Below are positions 6,466-14,064 of a stretch of 21,365 nt of DNA, piece by piece; within the stretch, counting starts at the first letter, position 1; every line of letters starts with the position of its first letter. A model generated the notes under the pieces. That model searched no databases, was not told the DNA's origin, and saw nothing but the letters and a program-made list of their open reading frames with translations. Both the position numbers and the translations under genes were made by a program. The stretch comes from UBA9848 sp003454065. GTDB lineage: Bacteria; Spirochaetota; Spirochaetia; Sphaerochaetales; Sphaerochaetaceae. The stretch is from positions 1 to 21,365 of the forward strand of contig CAMOXM010000011.1 in the NCBI GenBank assembly GCA_946629155.1. The letters run 5' to 3'.

Positions 6466-8184
6466 ATGACGCAAAACGCCAGAAAACTTGAAAAGGCCAA
6501 GTTTTTCCACGACCCTTTTTTAGTCGGCACAATCGCTTTCCTGATGATTTTCCTGGGGTTGTTTGTCATCTATCCCCTTGCGATATTGCTCAAGGACGGC
6601 TTTGCCGATTCGGGACGGGCTTTCACCTTCAGTTCTTTTTCCTATGCGTTCAGCAGGTACAGCGGGTTCATGCCTGCGCTGAAAAACTCCATTGTCATCG
6701 GTCTGGCGGTTTCGACAGGCGCAGTCGCTATCGCGCTTCTGTTCGCCTATGTCGCCGTATATGTCAAAGTCAAGACGAAATTTCTCGATATCCTCTTCAG
6801 AGTCGTTTCCTTCCTTCCAGTCGTATCGCCTCCGTTCATAATCTCGATTTCGCTCATCCTCCTTTTCGGAGATAAGGGATTCATAACCCATGACCTTTTG
6901 GGTATAATAGATGCGAATCATGCGTTCTACGGCTACCCTGGAATAATAACTGTCGAGATAATCGCGTTTTTCCCGGTCGCATATCTGATGCTCAAGGGCT
7001 TGCTTTTGAACATAGATCCGAGTTTGGAGGAGGCGGCGCGGGATATGGGAGCATCCAGGTTCAAGGTTTTCATGACGGTTACGCTTCCGCTTTTGCTGCC
7101 GGGCCTTGGAAATGCGTTCCTCGTGACCTTCGTCGAATCTGTTGCCGACTTTGCAAATCCGATGATAATCGGCGGGTCCATGGAGACGATGTCAACCTGC
7201 ATATGCAATCAGCTGATGGGAAGCAATGGCCCCGATTCCCAATACAGGGCGGCGGCCATGTCGTTTGTCCTGCTGCTCGTTTCAATGTCGGTGTTCATAG
7301 TTCAGAAATATGCGCTCGAGAAGAAGACGTTTTCGACTTTGTCCGGCAAGGCGTCGAGACAGAGGATGCTGATTGAAGACAAGTCCGTTACGATTCCTCT
7401 TTCTGCGATCTGCGCTGTAATTTCGACATTCGTCATAGGGCTTTACGTGCTTGTGATATGCTGTTCGTTCTGGAGGAATCTTGTAAACCGTTCCTTCACG
7501 CTCAGACATTACAAGAACGTTTTCACATCCAACGGGCTATCGGCGTTCAAGACCACGACATTGATGGCGCTGATTGCATCCGTGATCACCGCTTTTGTGT
7601 CGATAATAATCTCTTATGTCGTGGTCAAAAAGAGGTTTAAGGGAAAAGGCGCGATAGAATTCACATCGATGCTGGCAATGGCTGTTCCGGGCACAATTCT
7701 CGGCGTCGGTTTTATCAGGGGGTATGTGAGGGGTCTGTTCCATCTGGGTCCGATGCAATGGCTGTATGGTTCGATGGCCATAATCATAATCGTGTTCATC
7801 GTTCGCTCGCTGCCTATCGGCATAAGAAGCGGAGTATCTGCATTGAGGCAGATAGACAATTCGATAGAGGAATCGGCTTACGATCTTGGCGCGAACAGCG
7901 GAAGGGTGTTTGCGGATGTTACGCTGCCGCTTATCAGAGAGTCGTTCTTTTCGTCTCTTGTCACATCTTTCGTCCGTTCGATTACGGCCATAAGCGCCGT
8001 CATCATGCTTGTTACTCCGAGATGCAAGCTGGTTACATGCCAGATCAACGAATACGCAGGCAAAGCCGAATACGGTGCGGTGACGGTTTACGCGACCATG
8101 CTGATAATCATATCTAGCCTCGCTATTGGGGTGATGAATTTGGGAATAAGACGCATAGGCAAAGGAAAAGGAGGCCTAAGATGA
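6466..8184 (+). CDS. afuB: AfuB-type ABC transporter permease (two fused permease domains)
   Basis: 572-residue inner-membrane permease made of two BPD_transp_1 domains in one chain, the usual build for AfuB/FbpB. It shows about twelve hydrophobic segments and two EAA coupling loops: EEAARDMGAS…LPLLLPG near 188-213 and EESAYDLGAN…LPLIRES near 468-494. The start is set at ATG 6466 because GGAGG (6456-6460) sits five bases before it; an earlier in-frame ATG at 6442 lacks a ribosome site. It ends in an ATGA overlap with afuC, so the two are coupled. It moves the AfuA ligand across the inner membrane. It is separated from afuA by a terminator and a second inverted repeat. Confidence 0.9.
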   Translation: MTQNARKLEKAKFFHDPFLVGTIAFLMIFLGLFVIYPLAILLKDGFADSGRAFTFSSFSYAFSRYSGFMPALKNSIVIGLAVSTGAVAIALLFAYVAVYVKVKTKFLDILFRVVSFLPVVSPPFIISISLILLFGDKGFITHDLLGIIDANHAFYGYPGIITVEIIAFFPVAYLMLKGLLLNIDPSLEEAARDMGASRFKVFMTVTLPLLLPGLGNAFLVTFVESVADFANPMIIGGSMETMSTCICNQLMGSNGPDSQYRAAAMSFVLLLVSMSVFIVQKYALEKKTFSTLSGKASRQRMLIEDKSVTIPLSAICAVISTFVIGLYVLVICCSFWRNLVNRSFTLRHYKNVFTSNGLSAFKTTTLMALIASVITAFVSIIISYVVVKKRFKGKGAIEFTSMLAMAVPGTILGVGFIRGYVRGLFHLGPMQWLYGSMAIIIIVFIVRSLPIGIRSGVSALRQIDNSIEESAYDLGANSGRVFADVTLPLIRESFFSSLVTSFVRSITAISAVIMLVTPRCKLVTCQINEYAGKAEYGAVTVYATMLIIISSLAIGVMNLGIRRIGKGKGGLR

Positions 8185-9259
8185 CGAACGAGAAGAAAGG
8201 CGTTTTGCTGAAGGATATTTCGAAGATATACGCAGACCTGAAGAGCGGGAAGGAGTTTTATGCTGTCAAGGATGTGAACCTGAAGATAGAGCCGGGCGAG
8301 TTCGTCACGCTTCTCGGACCTTCCGGCTGCGGCAAGACGACTACTTTGCGCATGATTGCCGGTTTCGAGTCCCCGGACCGCGGCGAAGTGATCATAGGCA
8401 AGGATAATGTCAATGCCCTTACGCCGGACAAAAGGGATACGGCTCTCGTATTCCAGAGCTATGCGCTTTTCCCGCATTATAATGTTTTCGATAACATTTC
8501 GTACGGCTTGGTGCTGAGGAAAGTTGATAAGGCCGAGATAAAGAGGCGTGTGAGCGAGATGCTTGCGCTCGTGGAGCTCGAAGGTATGGAGGAAAGGATG
8601 GCCAATCAGCTTTCCGGAGGCCAGCAGCAGCGCGTGGCTCTTGCGCGCGCTCTCGTGGTTCAGCCGGGCGTGCTTCTTTTCGATGAGCCGCTCTCGAATC
8701 TGGATGCCAAGCTCAGAGTTTCGATGCGTACGGAAATAAGGAGGATTCAACGCCAGCTCGGCATAACCGCCATTTATGTCACGCACGACCAAAGCGAAGC
8801 TATGGCGATAAGCGATAGGATAGTGGTTATGAACAAGGGCTCTTTGGTTCAGGCCGGCAGTCCCGATGACATCTACCAGAAGCCTGCAAACGAATTTGTC
8901 GCGGATTTCATTGGCGAGGTCAACTTCTTTCAAGCCAAGGCTATCAGGAATAGCCCGACAGGAACGGTTTTCTCGTCTTATGGCGCGGAGTTCGAAGCCG
9001 CATACAACCTTGCACCTGGCAGCGACGCCAAGATAGTCTTGCGGCCGGAGTCGATTCATCTGCGGATTCGGGGCGTCTGCAAGGCAAGGTGATTCTGTCG
9101 GTGTTCATGGGAAGCCATCGCCTCTATCATGTTCGCATGAGCGACGGCAACACGGTCAAGGTCACGGAATACAATCCCAAAACCAAGAAGACCTATAATG
9201 TTGGCTATGATGTGTTTTTGGTCTTCGACAATTCGGACATCCACATAATTCCGAACTGA
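8181..9259 (+). pseudogene. afuC: AfuC-type ABC transporter ATPase with frameshifted C-terminal domain
   Basis: The first frame gives 303 residues with a complete ATPase core: Walker A GPSGCGKT (46-53), Q-loop Gln92, signature LSGGQ (144-148), Walker B LLFDEP (165-170) and switch His202. It stops at 9090-9092. The TOBE domain continues in frame 2 as GKVILSVFMGSHRLYHVRM… to a TGA at 9257-9259. Adding one G to the GGGG run at 9070-9073 restores a continuous protein of 359 residues, the normal family length. This is therefore a one-base deletion or a sequencing error. The truncated 303-residue form keeps the whole catalytic domain and might still work, since the lost part is the regulatory/TOBE tail. 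It overlaps afuB by four bases and should power that permease. Confidence 0.85.
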
Positions 9260-9284
9260 CATAAATTCCTGTTTTCAATATAAT
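9256..9284 (+). promoter_or_regulatory. Promoter overlapping the end of afuC
   Basis: CTGACA (9256-9261), a 17-bp spacer and a perfect TATAAT (9279-9284). The -35 box includes the TGA that ends the afuC TOBE frame. The predicted start falls at about 9291, the same base as the ATG of the ATPase relic, and no ribosome binding site precedes that ATG, so the message would be leaderless. Confidence 0.6.
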
Positions 9285-9290
9285 TCGCGT

Positions 9291-9508
9291 ATGGGCCTGT
9301 ATGTTAATCCTGACAATAGAAGTTTCAATGAGAGCATCAATTCCAAGATATACGTTGACAAGAGCATGCTTTTGGCGGAGCTCAATAGCCTGATAGGGAC
9401 AAGCGGCGTTTCGCAGGTTTGGAGAAATACGAGGGCAATACTCTTCTCATAGGCGTCAGTTATGACAAAAAGGCCAAGACGCACGAGTGCAGGATAGACA
9501 AGGCATAG
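9291..9508 (+). pseudogene. Internally deleted AAA-ATPase-like (DUF1703-type) gene
   Basis: From ATG 9291 the reading MGLYVNPDNRSFNESINSK and then IYVDKSMLL matches the N-terminus of the AAA-ATPase-like family with a C-terminal PD-(D/E)XK nuclease-like domain, whose members start with an N-P-x-N…S-x-I-Y-V-D-K pattern. After about 40 residues the frame changes at about 9408-9420, and the C-terminal end EKYEGNTLLIGVSYDKKAK, continuing THECRIDKA, follows to TAG 9506-9508. The family ends in just this way (Y-D-K-K…K-x-H-x-C). Roughly 450 residues of core, including the P-loop, are missing. It is non-functional. Its promoter is still in place and would now read into the toxin fragment next to it. 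Confidence 0.72.
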
Positions 9509-9512
9509 GATT

Positions 9513-9836
9513 GTGTTCACGGGTGGCGCAATAGGCGTAAGGGATGAGAGGCTGCTCGATTCGGCGATAGGGAGCATATACCAAACATTCGATGGAGCAG
9601 AGCTATATCCTACAAAAGAGGAAAAAGGTGCGAAACTTGGATTTTCGCTTATTTCAAATCATGCTTTTTTGGATGGCAACAAGAGAGTGGGAATGCTTGC
9701 CATGCTTTCTTTTCTTGAAATAAACGGCATAAGGCTGAATTGCGCTGACAACGAGATCTGTGCTATGGGAATGGGCGTTGCATCAGGAAAATACGCCTAC
9801 GACGATTTATTGAAATTCGTCTTGAATCACAAATGA
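9513..9836 (+). pseudogene. N-terminally truncated Doc/Fic-family toxin
   Basis: 107 residues from a GTG at 9513. It holds the Doc-type Fic motif HAFLDGNKR (residues 50-58), the catalytic loop that in Doc phosphorylates elongation factor Tu, plus the preceding family segments GVRDERLLDSAI and YPTKEEKGAKLGFSLI. Usual Doc proteins are about 125 residues and begin with roughly 20 more residues ending in an I-H-x-R-x-I stretch. Here the frame just before the GTG still reads H-R-I-V, but a TAG at 9495-9497 closes it, so the beginning is lost next to the deleted ATPase gene. No Phd-like antitoxin is present. Either the gene is inactivated or a short, possibly still folding, version is made from the GTG. 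Confidence 0.7.
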
Positions 9837-9851
9837 TGCTTTTAAATGCCT

Positions 9852-9880
9852 TTGTTGTAAAAAAAACCGATAACTATAAA
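9852..9880 (+). promoter_or_regulatory. Promoter of the rubrerythrin operon
   Basis: TTGTTG (9852-9857), a 17-bp spacer and TATAAA (9875-9880), with overlapping alternative -10 sequences just after. The leader is about 40 nt and ends in AAAGGAG (9912-9918) before the ATG at 9926. Confidence 0.55.
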
Positions 9881-9925
9881 ATAATATGGCGGGGGTTTGA
9901 ACGCCCTTTGTAAAGGAGACGACGT

Positions 9926-10468
9926 ATGCCAACATTGAAAGGGTCGAAGACCGAGGAGAATTTGCAGGCTGCTTTCGCAGGGGAGAGCCAGGCGAGGAAC
10001 AAATATACGTATTATGCCACCAAAGCCAGATCGGAGGGGTACGAGCAGATAGCCGCGCTTTTTCTGGAAACAGCGGATAACGAGAAGGAGCATGCCAAGA
10101 TCTGGTTCAAGTATCTTAACGGCGGAAGCATCCCGGATACATTGACGAATCTTCAGGATGCCGCTGCAGGCGAGAATTTCGAGTGGACCAGCATGTATGA
10201 GCAATTCGCGAGTGAAGCCGAAGAAGAGGGCTTTATGGATATTGCGGCAAGGTTCAGAATGGTCAGCGCTATCGAGAAGAGGCACGAGCAGAGGTATTTG
10301 AAGCTTATCAGCAACCTGAGCAGCGGCTTCGTATTTTCGGCCGATGGGGATATGATTTGGAAGTGCAGGAATTGCGGTCATGTGATAATCGGAAAAAACG
10401 CTCCCGAAATCTGCCCTGTTTGCGCGCATCAGAAGGCTTTCTTTGAAATCAATGCGGAAAACTGGTAA
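9926..10468 (+). CDS. rbr: Rubrerythrin
   Basis: 180-residue cytoplasmic non-haem iron protein that reduces hydrogen peroxide in anaerobes. The N-terminal ferritin-like four-helix domain carries the diiron ligand pattern: Glu20 in AGES, E53-x-x-H56 in NEKEH, the acidic AEEEGF helix near 98-103, and the EKRHE segment at 117-121. The C-terminal rubredoxin-like knuckle has C147-x-x-C150 and C163-x-x-C166, which bind one iron. Length and domain order are those of classical rubrerythrin. It has its own promoter and a strong ribosome site, and leads an operon whose next gene starts inside its 3' end (17-nt overlap). High expression under oxidative stress is likely from the family, but no operator such as a PerR box is apparent. 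Confidence 0.93.
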   Translation: MPTLKGSKTEENLQAAFAGESQARNKYTYYATKARSEGYEQIAALFLETADNEKEHAKIWFKYLNGGSIPDTLTNLQDAAAGENFEWTSMYEQFASEAEEEGFMDIAARFRMVSAIEKRHEQRYLKLISNLSSGFVFSADGDMIWKCRNCGHVIIGKNAPEICPVCAHQKAFFEINAENW

Positions 10469-11279
10469 GGGCAAGACCGCTGTCGTTACGGGCGCCACGA
10501 GCGGAATCGGATTGGCGATTGCCGAGCTTTTCGCCAAGAATGGATATAAGGTCTATTCGTTGTCCAGACGTGCGGACGAAACCGCTGAGGCGCAGGGATT
10601 CGAATCCGGCGGAAGCATTGAGTATAGAAAATGCGACGTTTCGGACGAGAATTCCATCAGGAGAGCCTTTTCGGTTATCAAAAGGATAGACGTGATGGTT
10701 CATGCCGCAGGATATGGAATCGCCGGAAGTCTGGAGATGGTGTCTAATGAGCAGGCTCATGCCCAATTCGAAACCAATTTCTTCGGCGTTCTAAATGTGA
10801 ATCGGGCGGCGCTTCCCATCATGAGAGCTCAAGGGTTCGGAACCGTCATAATCACCGGCTCGGTAACTGGTGTCTATCCCATACCTTTTCAAGGGCATTA
10901 TTCGGCTTCCAAATTTGCTTTGGAAGGGTACGCCGGCGCGCTGAGGCTGGAGCTTAGGAAATTCAATATCAGAGTTTCTTTGGTGGAGCCCGGCGATGTC
11001 AGGACCGGATTTACAGCGGCTCGAGTTCCTTGCGAGAGCGAGGATTCTCCGTATTATGACATTTGCTGCAGGTCTGTGGCTAAAATGGCGAATGACGAGC
11101 AAAACGGCTTGACGCCCGAAAGCGTGGCTAAGCTTTATTATAAGATAGCATCCAAGAAAAATCCTGCCCCGACATACGTAACCGCCTTTTCATACAAGTT
11201 CCTGGTATTTCTCAAGCGTCTTTTTTCGGCCAGGTTCATGTATAGAGTCTTAGGCTCGATGTATTTGCCGAAAGCTTGA
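10452..11279 (+). CDS. Short-chain dehydrogenase/reductase
   Basis: 275-residue classical SDR with a Rossmann fold. It has the cofactor loop TGATSGIG (13-20), a H-A-A-G in place of N-N-A-G near 84-87, Asn109, catalytic Ser137, and Y150-S-A-S-K154. The segment SLSRR after the second strand suggests NADP(H) use. The segment EPGDVRTGF follows the active site as in the family. The last 40 residues are basic and hydrophobic (YKFLVFLKRLFSARFMYRVL) and may lie on the membrane. The start at ATG 10452 is preferred to a TTG three codons earlier; both lie inside the rubrerythrin gene. Its stop overlaps the start of the TatD gene (TGATG). The substrate cannot be read from the sequence. Confidence 0.85.
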   Translation: MRKTGKGKTAVVTGATSGIGLAIAELFAKNGYKVYSLSRRADETAEAQGFESGGSIEYRKCDVSDENSIRRAFSVIKRIDVMVHAAGYGIAGSLEMVSNEQAHAQFETNFFGVLNVNRAALPIMRAQGFGTVIITGSVTGVYPIPFQGHYSASKFALEGYAGALRLELRKFNIRVSLVEPGDVRTGFTAARVPCESEDSPYYDICCRSVAKMANDEQNGLTPESVAKLYYKIASKKNPAPTYVTAFSYKFLVFLKRLFSARFMYRVLGSMYLPKA

Positions 11280-12106
11280 TGGATAAGGCCGAATTGTTAT
11301 CCCGTCCTGAGTTTTCAGACGCTCATTTCCATTCCTTGTCGCCTCGATATGACGAGGCCGGGATTGAGTTTGAAAGGATTTACGCATCGCTTTTCAGGGG
11401 AATAGATTGCTCTGCTTCGCTTGCGGATATTCACGAAATAGCGCCGAGAATTTCGAGGCATTCCAATATTTTCACGACCGTAGGGGCAGGACCTTGGCAG
11501 GCGTCTGAAGCGGCGAGCAATGGTTTTCTGGATGAAATAGAGAGCACTGCGAATGCTTTTTTGCAAAACAAGCAGATGATTGCAATCGGCGAGACCGGCT
11601 TGGACTATCATTACGATTACGACAGAACGCTTCAGAAAAGTCTTTTTGCTCGCCAAGTCGAGATTTCGATAGCCGTGAGGCTTCCGCTCATCCTTCACAT
11701 TCGCGACAGTTTCAAAGACGCTTTCGATATTTTGGCGGCTTACGGTTTGGACAGGCAAGGCATAGTGCATTGCTTCAGCGGCGATAAGGATGAGGCGAGG
11801 ATGGCTTTGGATAAAGGGTTTTATCTTTCGTTCGGGGGCTCTGCCACTTACAAAGGCAACGGGCATATTCGTGAGGCATTGGCTTTTTGCCCTTCTGACA
11901 GAATACTTTTGGAAACCGATAGCCCATGGCTGTCGCCCGAAGGCAAAAGGCGCAGCGTAAACACGCCGATGAACGTTTATGATATAGGGAACTATCTTTC
12001 CGAGTGGCGAAATGATGGCAGGGACGGCAGCATCTTCAAGGAATCGAATCGCAACATCGTTTCGTTTTTGAGCCAGAGGGAAGATGTCTGTTCGCAGGCG
12101 AAGTGA
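11279..12106 (+). CDS. TatD-family metal-dependent hydrolase
   Basis: 275-residue TIM-barrel amidohydrolase of the TatD family (3'-5' DNA exonuclease/D-aminoacyl-tRNA-related metallohydrolases). Metal-site motifs are in order: H16-F-H18 in DAHFH, the Glu in AIGETGLDY, the His in LILHIRDS, the His in GIVHCFSG, and the late Asp in LLETDSPWLSPEG. All metal ligands expected in the family are present. The N-terminus is slightly long (D-A-H-F-H at 14-18). The ATG at 11279 shares one base with the preceding stop, so it is translationally coupled to the SDR. Family members act on DNA ends or as general quality-control enzymes; the exact substrate is unknown here. Confidence 0.88.
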   Translation: MDKAELLSRPEFSDAHFHSLSPRYDEAGIEFERIYASLFRGIDCSASLADIHEIAPRISRHSNIFTTVGAGPWQASEAASNGFLDEIESTANAFLQNKQMIAIGETGLDYHYDYDRTLQKSLFARQVEISIAVRLPLILHIRDSFKDAFDILAAYGLDRQGIVHCFSGDKDEARMALDKGFYLSFGGSATYKGNGHIREALAFCPSDRILLETDSPWLSPEGKRRSVNTPMNVYDIGNYLSEWRNDGRDGSIFKESNRNIVSFLSQREDVCSQAK

Positions 12107-12109
12107 TTC

Positions 12110-12994
12110 ATGCAGGTAGTGAAATCTGAATTCCAAGGATTTTGCAGCGGGGTGGAGCGCGCCATGTCGATAGCCCGAAAGGCGCGCGATGAGTCGGCGG
12201 TGAATTGCGGCAGGGTTTTTCTTTCCGGTCTGATATGCCATAATCGAAGGGAAAATGAAAATCTCGGCCTTCGGGTGATTTGCGATGACGATTTCGATAA
12301 GGCCGTCGAATCGGAATTGACTTTGGTAATCGGAGCCCATGGCGCTTCCAAAGCGCTTTTGGATAGGATTGCCGAATTTCCGCAAGCGAAAATCGTTTCG
12401 GCGATTTGCCCCGTTGTGGAGATGAATCTTCGAGAGATAGATCGGTTGGCGACCGAGACGGGTCACGAACGAATATTGGTTTATTTGGGAAGTCGAGGAC
12501 ATACGGAAGCCGAGTCGGCGAGAAGTCGATTGCGGGAAAACGACTTCTTCGTATCGACCGCTAAGGAAGCCGCCGGAATAGCTGAGCGCCAGGAATTGCG
12601 CGGAAAAGAGGTCGAGTTCATGGTCCAAACTTCGTTCTCGCAGGAGATTTTCGATGCGTCGGTCAAGTCGTTTGGAGCAAATGGCGCGCGATGCGTTATG
12701 TTCAACGGCATTTGTTCCGATTGCATTAGAAGAAGGAAGGATGTCGAAAAATTGGCGAAGGAATGCGAGGTCGTGATTGTCGTTGGGGATGATATAAGCC
12801 GAAATGCAAGCGAATTGACTGAAATCGCAAGTAAATCCGGTGCCGAGGCGCTTCTTGTCGCTGATGCCTCGCAGTTGCGTGAGCTCGCGTCAGAGGGCAA
12901 GTTCAATGCTTGCAACAGGGCGGGCGTGATTTCATCCGCATCGTCGTCCGCAGGTGTTTTTGATGAAGTGTGCGAATGTTTGGAGGGTCTTTGA
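12110..12994 (+). CDS. ispH: 4-hydroxy-3-methylbut-2-enyl diphosphate reductase (IspH/LytB)
   Basis: 294-residue iron-sulfur enzyme for the last step of the MEP isoprenoid pathway, giving IPP and DMAPP from HMBPP. The three conserved cluster cysteines are visible at Cys12 (GFCSGVERA), Cys100 (SAICPVV) and Cys202 (GICSDCIRRR). Substrate-site residues also fit: His44 in ICHN, His77 in GAHG, the GHTE motif at 130-133 whose Glu is the proton donor, Thr174, and a late S-R-N plus SSASSSAG segment. The match is divergent from E. coli but complete. It starts three bases after the tatD-like stop with no clear ribosome site, so it probably depends on upstream translation. Its stop overlaps the next start (TGATG). 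Confidence 0.9.
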   Translation: MQVVKSEFQGFCSGVERAMSIARKARDESAVNCGRVFLSGLICHNRRENENLGLRVICDDDFDKAVESELTLVIGAHGASKALLDRIAEFPQAKIVSAICPVVEMNLREIDRLATETGHERILVYLGSRGHTEAESARSRLRENDFFVSTAKEAAGIAERQELRGKEVEFMVQTSFSQEIFDASVKSFGANGARCVMFNGICSDCIRRRKDVEKLAKECEVVIVVGDDISRNASELTEIASKSGAEALLVADASQLRELASEGKFNACNRAGVISSASSSAGVFDEVCECLEGL

Positions 12995-13596
12995 TGGCTA
13001 AGTCGAAAAAAGGCGAAAGCGATTGGTGGTCCAACGAGGCCAAGAGGCTGGGATATCCCGCCAGAAGCGTTTTCAAGCTGAAGGAAATCAACGATAAGTT
13101 TCATGTCTTCGCAAAGCCTGAAAAGGTTTTAGACGTGGGCGCAGCTCCGGGCAGTTGGACTCAATTCATCTCGAGAGAGATTCTCAAGGGCAAGGGGCAT
13201 GTTGTGGCTTGCGACCTAAATTCTCTTTCCATACCTGTCGAGGGCACGAATATAACCGAAGTCGTAGGCGATGCCTTTTGCGAGGAGAATCAGCGGAAAA
13301 TCCTGTCTCTTGCGCCTTTTGATGCTGTCGTTTCGGACGCGGCTCCGCATACTATCGGCAACCGCAGCGTGGATTGTCAAAGAAGTCTGGAAATCGCTGA
13401 AAGCATGGCGTCGCTTTCGGATAAGGCGCTCGGTGTCGGCGGCAATCTGGTTTTCAAGATGTACCAGGGGAACGAAACCGCCGAATTGGTCAAATCGCTT
13501 AGGAAGAAGTTTGCAAAAGTGTCCATCTTCAAGCCGGAATGCTCGCGCAGCACCTCTTTCGAGTGTTTTGTAGTCGCAATCGGGAAAAAAGGCTGA
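12994..13596 (+). CDS. rlmE: 23S rRNA 2'-O-ribose methyltransferase (RlmE/FtsJ)
   Basis: 200-residue SAM-dependent enzyme that methylates the ribose of U2552 in the A-loop of 23S rRNA. The SAM-binding motif VLDVGAAPGSWTQF (45-58) and the catalytic K-D-K-E set are present: Lys28 (ARSVFK), Asp115 (VSDAAP), Lys155 (LVFKMYQG) and Glu190 (SFECF). Length is normal for the family. The ATG at 12994 is chosen because GGAGG lies about eight bases before it and it shares a base with the ispH stop; a longer frame beginning at 12970 is inside ispH. Last gene of the rubrerythrin operon. No hairpin terminator is evident after it. Confidence 0.92.
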   Translation: MAKSKKGESDWWSNEAKRLGYPARSVFKLKEINDKFHVFAKPEKVLDVGAAPGSWTQFISREILKGKGHVVACDLNSLSIPVEGTNITEVVGDAFCEENQRKILSLAPFDAVVSDAAPHTIGNRSVDCQRSLEIAESMASLSDKALGVGGNLVFKMYQGNETAELVKSLRKKFAKVSIFKPECSRSTSFECFVVAIGKKG

Positions 13597-13654
13597 AACT
13601 CGTGGTCGTACGAAAAAAAGCTGACTGCACAAGCAATACCTCGAAAAACCTTTT

Positions 13655-13683
13655 TTGGAAAAAAAAAGCCGTTCGACTATAAT
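13655..13683 (+). promoter_or_regulatory. Promoter of the membrane protein-decarboxylase operon
   Basis: TTGGAA (13655-13660), a 17-bp spacer and perfect TATAAT (13678-13683), with A and T tracts just upstream that could act as an UP element. The predicted start is near 13690, giving a leader of about 84 nt. Confidence 0.65.
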
Positions 13684-13691
13684 GAGAACTG

Positions 13692-13768
13692 CAACCGATT
13701 CGCGATAAGATATTTAGAAACGGCCTGCGCGGTTGATTAGGTTGGCGGAGCGTGCCGTTTTCGGGGAG
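13692..13768 (+). promoter_or_regulatory. Leader with possible pseudoknot before the small membrane protein
   Basis: CAACCG (13692-13697) is complementary to CGGTTG (13730-13735), and AAACGGC (13718-13724) is complementary to GCCGTTT (13754-13760). The two helices interleave, so they would form an H-type pseudoknot or exclude each other. The last arm ends two bases before the ribosome site GGGGAG (13763-13768). The stems are short and could arise by chance. Confidence 0.35.
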
Positions 13769-13773
13769 ATGAT

Positions 13774-14064
13774 ATGGCAAAGAATAAAAGAGATGGTTTG
13801 TTTTCCAATCCCGCAAAGAAACTCAAAGGGCTGATTAAGCTTGTCTTTTGGATTGCGGCATTATGCATGATAGCGTATGGCATGTATTTGCTTGTGAACG
13901 GATTGATGCACGGCGCTGATTTGGTCGATCTCCTTATAGAAGTCGCCATAAGCGTCATTTGCATGCCTGTTGCCTTGTATTTGGCGACATTGGCGGGAAT
14001 TTGCTTTTTGGATATGATTTCCGCAATAAGGGAAATCGCCGACAAGATTAACAAGGATGAATAA
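13774..14064 (+). CDS. Small two-helix membrane protein of unknown function
   Basis: 96 residues. I do not recognise a family. A basic N-terminus (about eight Lys/Arg in the first 22 residues) is followed by a hydrophobic segment near 22-44 (LVFWIAALCMIAYGMYLLV), a short acidic turn, a second hydrophobic segment near 54-79, and a charged helix ending in KINKDE. By the positive-inside rule the N-terminus is cytoplasmic and both ends face the cytoplasm. It has a good ribosome site (GGGGAG) and its own promoter with a structured leader. Its 3' end overlaps the decarboxylase start by eight bases, so the two products are probably made in a fixed ratio. It might anchor or regulate that enzyme, but this is inference from gene order only. 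Confidence 0.75.
   Translation: MAKNKRDGLFSNPAKKLKGLIKLVFWIAALCMIAYGMYLLVNGLMHGADLVDLLIEVAISVICMPVALYLATLAGICFLDMISAIREIADKINKDE

Noticed and set aside
8088..9059. 323-codon minus-strand open frame opposite afuB/afuC
   Set aside because: It is antisense to an ATPase with all motifs; the translation has no coherent fold or family.
9069..9077. Programmed -1 frameshift joining the two parts of afuC
   Set aside because: The direction is right, but the codons CGG GGC do not form a slippery heptamer that allows both tRNAs to re-pair, so a one-base deletion or sequence error is simpler.
11315..12628. 437-codon minus-strand open frame opposite the TatD-like gene and ispH
   Set aside because: The plus strand carries two genes with complete catalytic motifs and coupled starts; the antisense frame has no recognisable domain and reflects codon bias.
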